Positions 20,500-31,700 of a stretch of 59,466 nt of DNA are shown here, piece after piece; positions within the stretch are counted from its first letter, which is position 1, and every line of letters starts with the position of its first letter. A program made the position numbers and the translations under genes. The stretch comes from Phoronis australis (taxonomy: Eukaryota; Phoronida; Phoronidae): NCBI GenBank assembly GCA_002633005.1, contig NMRA01000048.1, positions 501,745-561,210 of the forward strand, written 5' to 3'. The notes beneath the pieces were generated by a model. It made no database searches. It saw only the letters and a program-made list of their open reading frames with translations, and was not told where the DNA came from.

Positions 20500-23063
20500 A
20501 GGCCTTTATCCAGGATTTCGAAAATAGGGTGTCCAAAATGGGGTTCCCCATATTCCAGGGCGTCCATGATTCCAACGCGTAACCCCCCACCCCCAGCAAT
20601 CCCCATAAACACGCAGATTTTTTTACAAAAAATGCATAGACCAAGGTTTCTACATCTAAGTTTACAAAACAGCCTTCTGTAGTGAGCATTTTTATTAAAA
20701 AAAACTGTGGAGACCCAAGACTTTTACAGTGTTATCAACCAAGTGTGAGCATAGCAACATTGTATATACTTTGTATATACATTGTATATTTCTTCCTGCT
20801 TTGAAAAAAGAGCCACAACTGTGATCTTCATAGGCTTCCTAGTGATCATTACAATGTATGTATCCAAACTTGAAAGGTTCCTATTCATAGTGGGCCTCCA
20901 AATGATACATTGGGCCTCCAAATGATACATTGGGCCTCCAAATGATACATTGGGCCTCCAAATGATACATTGGGCGTCCAAATGATACATTGGGCGTCCC
21001 TTTCTAGGGCGGCCACATTAGTGCTAGGGCGTCCATTTGGATTCCCAGGACGTACGCTGCATAAAGGCCTGTCCAGGAGTCTAGGACCTGTATGAGAGAC
21101 AACCTTGTGTTCACCTGTGCTGTGGTGGTAAAGATACCTAGGGAAATTGATGACCCCTATGCGAGACAACCTGATGTTCACCTTCCTGGTGGCGTGACTG
21201 TTCTACAGGAAAGGGGGGGATGTTGTAGACGTGCTTCCAGTGAATCATATGAGCCTCTGTTAGCCACTCACTAGGGGGCAATTACCTATTAGTTGAATGC
21301 TTAGCACGCTTGCTGGTTTTATGGGGGACGCTGGTTGGGGTCGCTGGTTTGATTCCCAGGTCAGTAATCTCGGCTAGTACTACATTGAATTAACTGGGTG
21401 TGCCCCACCCTAGAATCTGTTGTACCGTACTTATTGTAGTAATAGCCGAGATTATCCAACCTGGGAATTGAATCAGCGAACCCCCATAAAACCAGCAAGT
21501 GTGCTAATCATTTAGCTAATAGGCAATGCCCGTTAGAAAGTGGCTTACAGAGGCTCATATGATTCCACACATCTACAACATTCCCCTCTCTCCTACCGAA
21601 CAGGTGCGCCAGCAGGAAGGTGAACATCAGGTTATGTCGCATACAGGTCATGAACTTCCCTTGATACCTTTACCACCACAATACAGGTGAACACAAGGTC
21701 ACACGGTTATCTCTCATACAGCCACAGGTCCTTGACTCCTGGAACTTTTACTATCATCATGACCATGCACGCTGTCAGAGGTGCGCGGGTACTAGTTGGC
21801 ATAGCCTTGGTACAAAGCTGTATATGTAGTATGCGCCGATGTGGGTAAAAAGTAGTAAGATAAAATCTGACACAAAATTAGTATAATTAAAACTACAATT
21901 TTCCTTGAGTAAACTAAATTATTTAACGGTGCTGAAAAAATGGCGTTCTACCCAGGGCTTCATCTAGGATTTCGAACATAGGGAGTCCAAAATGGGGTTC
22001 CCAATATTCCAGGGCGTCCATGATTCCAACGCCGCATTACCCCCCCCNTTCCTATTGATAGTGGGCGTCCAAATGATACATTGGGCGTCCAAATGATACA
22101 TTGGGTGTCCCTTTCTAGGGCGGCCACATTAGTGCTAGGGCGTCCATTTGGATGCCCAGGACGTACGCTGCATAAAGGCCTGTCCAGGAGTCCAAGACCT
22201 GTATGAGAGACAACCTTGTGTTCACCTGTGCTGTGGTGGTAAAGATACCAAGGGAAATTGATGACCCCTATGCGAGACAACCTGATGTTCACCTTCCTGG
22301 TGGCGTGACTGTTCTACAGGAAAGGGGGGGATGTTGTAGACTTGCTTCCAGTGAATCATATGAGCCTCTGTTAGCCACTCACTAGGGGGCAATTACCTAT
22401 TAGTTGAATGCTTAGCACGCTTGCTGGTTTTATGGGGGACGCTGGTTGGGGTCGCTGGTTTGATTCCCAGGTCAGTAATCTCAGCTATTACTACATTGAA
22501 TTAACTGGGTGTGCCCCACCCAAGAATCTGTTGTACCGTACTTATTGTAGTAATAGCCGAGACTATCCAACCTGGGAATTGAATCAGCGAACCCCCATAA
22601 AACCGGCAAGTGTGCTAATCATTTAGCTAATAGGCAATGCCTGTTAGAAAGTGGCTTACAGAGGCTCATATGATTCCACACATCTACAACATTCCCCTCT
22701 CTCCTACCGAACAGGTGCGCCAGCAGGAAGGTGAACATCAGGTTATCTCGCATACAGGTCATGAACTTCCCTTGATACCTTTACCACCACAATACAGGTG
22801 AACACAAGGTCATACGGTTATCTCTCATACAGCCACAGGTCCTTGACTCCTGGAACTTTTACTATCATCATGACCATGCACGCTGTCAGAGGTGCGCGGG
22901 TACTAGTTGGCATAGCCTTGGTACAAAGCTGTATATGTAGTATGCGCCGATGTGGGTAAAAAGTAGTAAGATAAAATCTGACACAAAATTAGTATAATTA
23001 AAACTACAATTTTCCTTGAGTAAACTAAATTATTTAACGGTGCTGACAAAAATGGCGTTCTAC
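20500..23063. repeat. Tandem duplication of about 1.1-1.4 kb with an N at the junction
   Basis: Copy A runs about 20500-21951 and copy B about 21960-23063; from the GGGCGTCC stretch to the end they are near-identical. Copy B lacks the equivalent of 20590-20877 exactly where the N at 22048 sits. Each copy holds a large inverted repeat (arms about 21070-21385/21440-21745 and 22180-22497/22540-22860) made from family A SINE-like sequence. A 20-bp tandem array (GGGCCTCCAAATGATACATT) at 20891-20999 is expanded in copy A only. No coding exon seen. Confidence 0.85.
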
Positions 23064-23099
23064 CATTATTCTGCTGCTTAAGTTGTGGAGCGATCTTCA

Positions 23100-23240
23100 A
23101 CGTCGGCTTTCGGTGCTGTAGAAAATTTCATGATGACCGCGACTTGAACCCGGGTTGCACGAGCGACAGTCAAGCATCTAAACCATTCCGCCAAGAGGCA
23201 ATTGCCACTTGGCAAGTGGCTTAGAGAGGCTTTTTATCTG
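23100..23240 (-). repeat. tRNA-derived SINE-like copy (family B)
   Basis: On the minus strand: leader GCCTCTCTAAGCCACTTGCC, then CAATTGCCTCTTGGCGGAAT, box A-like GGCGGAATGGTTTAGATGC and box B GGGTTCAAGTC. A second copy lies at about 27868-27985 (+). The head is tRNA-like (Leu-like box A) but no cloverleaf gene is intact. Confidence 0.7.
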
Positions 23241-23817
23241 TACGTGTCGTGACAACCGGAAGTTACGCTTCACAACAGCGCCATGAAATATTGCGTCACC
23301 TATAGGCCAGTTTCTTTTTTTTTCGCCGATACTTCAACTAGCTTGGAACTGGTTTCACTTCATTATAAGTTTTTAGAATTTCAATACCAAATTTTGCTGC
23401 TGTGAAGTTGTCGCAAAAATTAGGAAATGGCGGATGCGCGTGTCACGAGCGTACTGTTTTCAATGCGATGACGTAACTTTTTCTGTTAGAAAAGGCGCAG
23501 GATTACGCAAGAAAATGACGTTTATTAGATTGTTTTCCACTTAAACGGCTGTAACTGGCAAGGTGTCGTTTGATTCCCACATTTTGCATACACCCCGGCC
23601 AGTCTTTAGCTCTACATGTTGATACAGGTTTCACGGCGAGTTGACGAGCAGAACTACCATGGCTGTGTGCAATTTCGGGGTCTACAGAAGAAATACACAC
23701 AGTGGTACCTAGGCCTAGCTGTATTTTGACGATAGTGCATACAGCCATACAGCTAGCTGGCTGGCTATACTAGTTGGCAGTGCTTCATCGGTATAGATCC
23801 AACAACGCCATTTGTAG

Positions 23818-23894
23818 CACAGGTGTCCTCAGATTCTGATCGTCCCCAATACACTATATAGAATGGGGACGATCAGAAGCTGAGGACACCTGTG
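23818..23894. repeat. 77-nt near-perfect hairpin
   Basis: Arms CACAGGTGTCCTCAGATTCT/GATCGTCCCC and the inverse copy pair at all but one of about 33 positions around a 12-16 nt AT-rich loop. It sits beside a family A SINE-like copy. It could be a small fold-back repeat or an RNA hairpin; nothing decides between them. Confidence 0.85.
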
Positions 23895-24299
23895 ATTTGT
23901 AGTGGCCAAGATTATCGAACCAGCGACCCCCATGATTGAATTTAAATGAAACCGGCGAGCGTGCAAACCATCCAGAAAAGAGACAATTGCCTGATAGCAA
24001 GTGGATAACAAAGGCTCATATGATTTACCGGAACCACATCTACAACATAATTGTTTTCTTTTTGTCCCCTATAGTGATAAGCAGGTTACTAGTAAGACCT
24101 ACCAAAGACGAATGTCCTTGCTGGCAAGATATTCGATATTCACCAAAATACACTTTCGTAGTTCCGGTTGTGCACTACGTCACAAAAAGCTAGTATTGCC
24201 TACGTCATCAAATGTCGTCCACATTCTGTGATTCCCCGGCAACGCAAATCAAAAATCAAAGGACTCGGGTCGCTTTGATGTTGTTGTTAGAGACGAGCA

Positions 24300-24369
24300 G
24301 TGCTGTCACTGATAGCGAACAGGGAGTTAGTTTTGTCGCGCAATAAATGAATTATTTGCGCCCAGTTTG
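24300..24369 (+). other. Candidate 5' UTR exon of the gene at 25755
   Basis: A good donor (CAGTTTG|GTAAGT) occurs at 24369/24370, and a good acceptor (TTTTCTGTTTTGCAG) ends at 25698 shortly before the start codon. Pairing them gives a spliced leader. The 5' end is arbitrary and the pairing is inference. Confidence 0.3.
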
Positions 24370-24899
24370 GTAAGTAACTCCTTAAAACCCGATGTATAGT
24401 TTTGTTTTGACTAACTTAAACGATTTATGTTCGTCCTGAACTGGTGCAAGCGATGGTCGGACATCGAGCTCACTGGAAATCGTTGTATGGATTTTTGATG
24501 ATTGTCATACAGCCCATAAGTAATCAATAAGGTGGTGTGGGTTAATGCTTAACTATTTTTTTTTTTTGCTTGCTGGAAGGAACCCGGCTTGTTGATAGTT
24601 TGAAATTGAACTGGAAAACAGTCCAACTCCAAGCCAGAGTGATTTCACTGTATAAATAATTAAATTGGCAAAAGTTGTATAAATCATGTTTAATTGTTCC
24701 ATTTGAAATTCTTGCCTTGTCTAAGAAAGCCAGGATTTCTGAAGAAATTTTGTTTTTTGCTTTGTTCACACAAAATTTCATAATTAAGTAAGCCCTAAGA
24801 CTTTTATAAATTAAATTTTGTTCTTCAATTGTTGAGGCCAGAAATCAACACACAAACAAACAAGAAACCAATATTAACTATGGATTGTGCCACGTCTTG

Positions 24900-25290
24900 A
24901 CTGGCCCCAGTAGAGTACTGGAGATGGAGCTTCATATGATGGAAACTTTTTGGCAAATCATACCTCGCACTGATCATTAAAATATCAAAGTCACGCTGCT
25001 TATGCACATAGACAGACCCCTTAGGAGGCAGTTGAACAAATATTCCCATAATCAAACTTTCTCTTTGAGCAATCCTTCGTTCAGTTGCCCAAATTGGCAA
25101 CTGGCCATTTCTTCACTGTGCGCACCAGGGGATATGGAACCACGTCATCTTGAGTTGGAAGGAATTAAACATTGACGGCCTCCTAAGGTGTCCCTCTATG
25201 TGGAAAAGCTACTTAATGTGACTTTGATGTTTTAATCAGTGTGATCCATAATTCACTGAAAAGTTTCCAGCTTATGAAGCTCTTATATCA
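24900..25290. mobile_element. Fold-back element, second copy
   Basis: Arms at about 24960-25060 and 25150-25290 are inverted relatives (ATCAAAGTCACGCTGCTTAT ... CCTTAGGAGGC against GCCTCCTAAGG ... GTGACTTTGATGTTTTAAT). Same family as 19190-19320/19810-19980. Non-coding. Confidence 0.55.
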
Positions 25291-25715
25291 TCTTCACCGT
25301 CTCTACTCAGGGCCATTCAAGGCTAGGCGCAGTCTATATTAACTGGTGAGTGACATAAATACACATATCAACCTAATGCACCTAAGATGAATAACATTTC
25401 TTTAAAAAATTCTGATTATTTAGGATATGTGGGCCTAATTTGCCTTGGTACAAAGCTGTTTTCATACAGCTAGCTGGCTAGCTAGGGCCTAAAGTGCTCA
25501 TGTGGTAAGTTACTGGCAAGATGCAATCACCATGAAATTGAGGATCTACAAAATGTTCCATTGTGACCATATGCCCTTAAGGGTTTTCTTGACAGCCTGG
25601 CTTGCGTTGAGTAAATGTTTTCCAAGTTAGCTGACTTTGCAGCCACTTTTGGCAGTAGTAATTGCACAACACATAACCCATCCTTTTCTGTTTTGCAGTT
25701 CGAAAACACTTGTGT

Positions 25716-25754
25716 ATGACTGACCAGAATCACCTACCCCTTACTAACAATTAA
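25716..25754 (+). promoter_or_regulatory. 12-codon upstream ORF abutting the main start codon
   Basis: ATG at 25716 opens MTDQNHLPLTNN and stops with TAA at 25752-25754; the main ATG follows at 25755 with no gap. The uORF start has a poor context (T at -3) and the main start a good one (A at -3, G at +4), so leaky scanning or reinitiation is plausible. The uORF lies in the same exon as the main start if the acceptor ending at 25698 is used. Confidence 0.6.
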
Positions 25755-28700
25755 ATGGCAAAAATTGGTGACCATGCTTTGGGAAACTGGGGCAAGGCAT
25801 ATGTTACAGAGAGGACAAAGGCTATGCCTAAGAACTCCCTGTTTGGCTCAGTTCTTGAAAAAAAGACCCAAGATGATTATCTAAATATGGGTGAAATTGA
25901 CGTGGAGAGGAGAAAGCAACAAGAGCTTGAAAAACGTTTGCCAAGGAAACGTCATATTCCAACTCGGCTTCGTGATAAACTTCCAGGTTAGCTTCAAGTT
26001 TGTAATATTTGTGTGGCTATACCAGAATTTTTTTGGTTTTCAACCTTAACTGTTCCTACAAAAAGGATTTTTTTAAAACCAACTCAGTACTGGCTAGTGT
26101 GTACTGCAACCAGTGTGATAGATATCTTCTCACCAGCAAGTCTGTGGAACTTTTTCAGATAGTTCCTTGGTAATTTTATCCTGATTTCTTATGCAATTTT
26201 ACCATAATGTCAGTGAGACATGTTAGGGAGATTTTGTAATTTTGGAAACTACAATTAATTATAAACCATGTAATACTTTTTATTGAGATGTAGCATAAAC
26301 CTATGGTATGCATAAAAACATGTTGAATATTGACAGTACACACACATTTTAAAAACCGAATTTTCCAATCGATATGCTCTTTGTCAGCAGTGGGTGTAAT
26401 ACTACACAGACGGGAGGAAGAAATATAGACCAAGAATAACACTTTTAAAATGCTTAAAAAAGCATGAGAATGAAATATAAGATCCTCACAAAGAAAGGCA
26501 CTTGTAGTCGCTTGACCACCAGCTGGGGATAAAACAAACTATAGAAAGGATAGATACATGCAAGTCAAGATAATGAGTTAAAACCTTGGAAAATCATGTG
26601 ATGTAAGAAATAAAATACAGTATGAAATGTCCAGGTATACGGTTAGTTGTGTAAAGTAGATCTAAAATGACAGGATCCCAGTGTCTGTTGAGATTGTGGT
26701 TGTAAGTATTAAATTTGGCAATCATTTCAGATTCAACCTTCCATCTGATAGGAATCATAGTCATAATGAAGGTTGTCTCTAACACGTAAACCACTGACAA
26801 AGAGTTCACTCAGCACTTGGAACGTTCGTTTTTACACGTGTGCTGTATCTTTATCTATGTTACCCATATAATGCAGTACCTCTTTGCATCCTTATCGTAA
26901 ATCAATAATGTCTGTTGAAATAACAAATGCCAAATTTATTTTGCACCATTTTTCTCTTCTAAATTGTTGTTTGTAAAGCGTTTGATGATGAACGTATTAA
27001 TTGCTCTTTTCAGTGTTCAAGTGTACTTCCATGATCCTTTTTAATTCTTGTAGATATGTAGCCTTTTTTCATTCATTTGTTGCTATAGATCCATGGTTTC
27101 TGTGCTATACGTCTGTTGTTGATGCAGTGAATGCAAGGAGATTTCTAACCTTTGACCTGATACAATAAGGTCCATGCTTTTTGCCAAGTGAATTTGAAAA
27201 AACTCTATGAATTTTGAGTTTCGGCCCACTTCATGTAGGTGGATGGACGGCGATATCATTCTATACCATGCCCCCCCCCCGCCATCCAGTAAAGTAAAGC
27301 GGGATGACTATGTTTTTACATAGATTGAAATATACTATATCATTATATACCATGCCCCCCTGCCATTCAGTAAAGAGGGATGACTATGTTTTTACATAGA
27401 TTGAAATGTTCTATATCATTCTATATCATGCCCCCCCCTGCCATCCAGTAAAGTAAAGACGCATGACCATGTTTTTACATAGATTGAAATATTCCATAAA
27501 GAACTGAGGTTAATCATGTGACTATGTTTGTCGGATTTCGAAAATGTTGGGATCAATTTTGGCAAAACTCCTCGATATCTGACTGATATTTCCTATTCCC
27601 TTCCGTGAGCCAAATCTCATCACAAGGTTGCTGGGATATTCCTGGACTGTGCATTTGCACTATTAGCACATGAAAAATAAAACCTGGGCACAAAAAGTAC
27701 ATTGTAGCAGTACGCCCCCTGGGCGCATCTTTTAAAACGCAACTCTCTTCCAAAAATACAAGATTCTAGTCAACTTACAGCCAATCGGGTAAAACATGAC
27801 TTTGTTCTTTAACCACTTCAATTATGTGTGTTGTGAAGCGTGACTTCTGGTTGTCATGCAGATAAAGCCTCTCTAAGCCACTTTCCAAACAGCAATTGCC
27901 TGGTGGCCGAATGGTTTAGATGCTTTACCTTTGCTTGTGCAATCTGGGTTCAAGTCCCAACGGAGACACTGAAATTTTCTACAGAAGCTAGTCATGAGTA
28001 AATTGGTTTGCCGTCTCAAAGTTCTTTTAATGAAAAAACTAAAACTGCCTTTCATTTCCAATGTCCTTTAAAATTGTTCAAGGTTTCACATGTTATCAAC
28101 CATATCCTAACGCACTTCACTCAGAGGATTAGGGTAGTTTAATAACTCAGTGTCATGTATACACCAGCATGACATCATCCATTATAATTTCAATAGAATG
28201 ACTCCTACATGGTCATGGTATATTATGAGTCCTTCTGTAGAGAAAGGGTTAACAGAAGTTGATCGGCGTCGCTTGCACTATTGGTTGAATACACATTACA
28301 AGAAACCTGTCATGCTGCAGTATCCATATCGTCCATATGGACCAGGTCCTAATAAACTGTTGCGTATGTTGAATATGTTGATGTTTTTGTCATAGACATA
28401 CATGTCACAGATCAGACATGTGTGACTGTTGCGTGGTCCAATCCTAAATGTTCAAGGTTAGATCTCAAAAACACTGTTGCAGTTTTCTAAATATCATTTT
28501 GTTTTCATTTTATGCAATTTAAGAGTTTTTTCTTGAAAATAATAAGAAGTTAGACTATTTTTTCATCATAGAAAAGTTGAACATTTTAAAAACACTGAAT
28601 TCCAAGCAATATATTGGAGAACAGTGTACAAAGCATAGTGTTTGAAAGTTTAAATGTATCCAATCTGCCGTTTGTGAGATATGGTGTTGTTTGTGAGATA

Positions 28701-31700
28701 TGGTATTGTTTGTGAGATATGGTGTTGTTTGTGAGATATGGTGTTGTTTGTGAGATATGGTGTTGTTTGTGAGATATGGTGTTGTTTGTGAGATATGGTG
28801 TTGCCAAGTTTGGATGTGTTTCTAGAATCCTACATACCCTTAATCAATGTTTTCACTTATCTGTGTCACAACTATGCAAATTTTGCTGTACTCCTATTGT
28901 AATAGTGACATACTTTTTTGCTTTTCATGTATGCCACAATTTTGACCAAACTTCATGCCAAAGAGTAAATAAATGGCATGAGCTTGCATGTGTGCTTTTA
29001 GGTTGGTCACATCCTACTTGCACAAATCAGTCCTAACCTTTTGTTTTGCAGTCCTGAAATCACTTTCAAGTAGCAGGGCTCAGTTTTGTAACATCAATAG
29101 GTGACAAGTTTTAAAATTGCCAAGAAAGCTGTGTGTTCATTGTTGTTTTGTTTGAGTGTTTCTGTTACTTTGTCAGGTCCTGAGGTAATTGAGCACACAA
29201 AAGAACAAATTAGCAACCAAANGTCACAACTATGCAAATTTTGCTGTACTCCTATTGTAATAGTGACATACTTTTTTGCTTTTCATGTATGCCACAATTT
29301 TGACCAAACTTCATGTCAAATAGTAAATAAATGGCATGAGCTTGCATGTGTGCTTTTAGGTTGGTCACATCCTACTTGCACAAATCAGTCCTAACCTTTT
29401 GTTTTGCAGTCCTGAAATCACTTTCAAGTAGCAGGGCTCAGTTTTGTAACATCAATAGGTGACAAGTTTTAAAATTGCCAAGAAAGCTGTGTGTTCATTG
29501 TTGTTTTGTTTGAGTGTTTCTGTTACTTTGTCAGGTCCTGAGGTAATTGAGCACACAAAAGAACAAATTAGCAACCAAAGAGCAAGGACTGAAAACATTG
29601 CGAAATATATACAGTCAGCTCAAGAGAGGGCATTGTATTTCAACAAAGGACATCCCATAACCAAGCCTGACATTGGCCCCAGTACTTCAATTCGTGAACC
29701 TTGGATCACAGAAAATGATGTTATCGGTGCTAAGGAAATTAATGATCTTGGTTTAAATGAGTATAATAATTATGATAGAGATCGTTATCGAGTGAAACCG
29801 CCTGTTCACCAGTATGCTTTGATTGGCGATGTTTTGAGGACAGGGATGGATTTCACTGGAAAAAGGTATACTCCTAGTGTTGGCTCTCGTAGTCGGACAT
29901 ATCGAAGGAGACAAACACCACCTACCAGTAGTTGTGCTGGTTATCAGGGTGGCATTGTATTGGATCAGACACCATCTCGAATAGAAGTGGCAGGAAAAGA
30001 AGTGCCAGAAAATATTAAGCACAAGTTTGGAACCAAAATATGTGCCCAAGTTTTGAAGGATAACAATAAAGTAATTGACACAATCAATGAACAAGATCGC
30101 TTGAAGCTGGCAGCCCATCGTGCTTATCACCGTCAAGAGATTCGCCAAATGCCATTGGTCGATCATCCAGACTATCGTGACCTTGGCAACAGTCTTCGCA
30201 GCAATATATTACCTGGATTTCACTTTCATAATCCTACTTTAGCAAAGGATACCTATACTCAGGCTGTGTTTGATAATCGCTTCCAAGATCCTGACAAGTT
30301 CAGATACCAAATAGACGAGCTTGGTACGTTATCATATTTTTTGTTTTTTGTGTTGCTAATCTGTCTTTTCAGTACTACAAACCTTAAAAAATTGACAGTT
30401 CTGTGGCCATGCATAATAATGTGAAAACTTTTATGAAGCAATTGGCAACTCATGTGACTGTTTGATTGTACTGGCATTTCATTGAATAAAGCTCTTTCAC
30501 AGCTAAATGGCAACATGAACATTGGTACATCATGACCAGTTGCTAAATTGCTTTTGGAGGGGGGCTGTTTGAGTTTAATATTATAACTTTTTACAGGTCT
30601 ACATGGAGACTTGCGGCTCCATGTAAGTTTTTGCGCAGGTCTACATTTAGACTTAATGTAAAAAACATTGCAGTGTTGCGACACTTTAGTGAAACAGGAC
30701 ACCCTGAAGTGTTGTTATTTTTTCAAACATTAATATTCCAAAACACTATTTTGAGTATTGGCATACTCATGGTCATGGGTCTAAGTGCTCGTGTGTATTC
30801 GCTATGTTTCATTGGTAAATTCTAGACATGTTTTTTTGGACATGGCTTACCCAACCAGTCTTCATCATAATTGAAAACACATCATCAATAGATGCCACAG
30901 CTTCAACTAATCTAATTAAAGGTAACATCTCACCAATTTTGGACAAAAATAATTGGCAACAAAAATTTTCAAGGTCTTGTAACGTCATTGTGAATGCCCA
31001 CAATTATTCAAGACTTGGTTTGGTGGCAGCTGTGGTACAAAACTTTAACATGGACAAGCATGTAATTTGGCACTATATATGTTGCATTGAAAAAATGATA
31101 AAACATAATTTCACTTGTCCGCCATATTGTGTACTAAATTTAAGACTTTACCTACCTTTTGGAAAAATTGTATTAGCTCAAGGCTTTCTTGTTTCATTTG
31201 ATCACCGTTAAAAACTACTGCTTGAAAATCTTTGTGAACTAAAAGTTTCTATTGGTGATGTGAAAGTTTGTTCAAAATTATTTTTTTAAAGTTTTGTTCA
31301 TTTTATGGAAGTCTTGAGGTTTAGTTGTGTTTTGTTATAGGCACTTGGGCTGAGCAAGATGTTTTGCGTGATCGAATGAAAAAAGCTTGGGTGGAATACA
31401 CAACTGAGCGACAAACCAAAAATGCTGTATAAGTTTTTGTAATGGTATGTTTTATGTCATGCTTCTGTTGTCTTGAATTTACTATAATTCCAATTTTGTT
31501 CTTACGTTGCTTGCTAATGTGTTGTTCCTTTTTGTTTTTGTGTTATAACTGTTAAAAAAAGTATGTGCCATTAATTTCCATATCCTTAAGGCCTTTCTTC
31601 AAATTTCAGTGAAATTGTTCTGTTACAAAATTATTTTTGTTTATGTGTTTTAAATACTTAATGCATAGTTAAGTGTTTGTCTCATTCCCGCCATTCTTCA

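Noticed and set aside
26594-26809. Possible retroelement C-terminal fragment on the minus strand
   Set aside because: The stretch has a vague resemblance to degenerate retroelement ends, but I could not identify any diagnostic motif.
29459-29534. Hydrophobic N-terminus (TSFKIAKKAVCSLLFCLSVS) ahead of exon 29535, looking like a signal peptide
   Set aside because: The frame opens with GTG, not ATG, and the stretch is the T-rich polypyrimidine tract of an intron ending TTTGTCAG; the upstream exon at 28151-28363 joins in phase at 29535.
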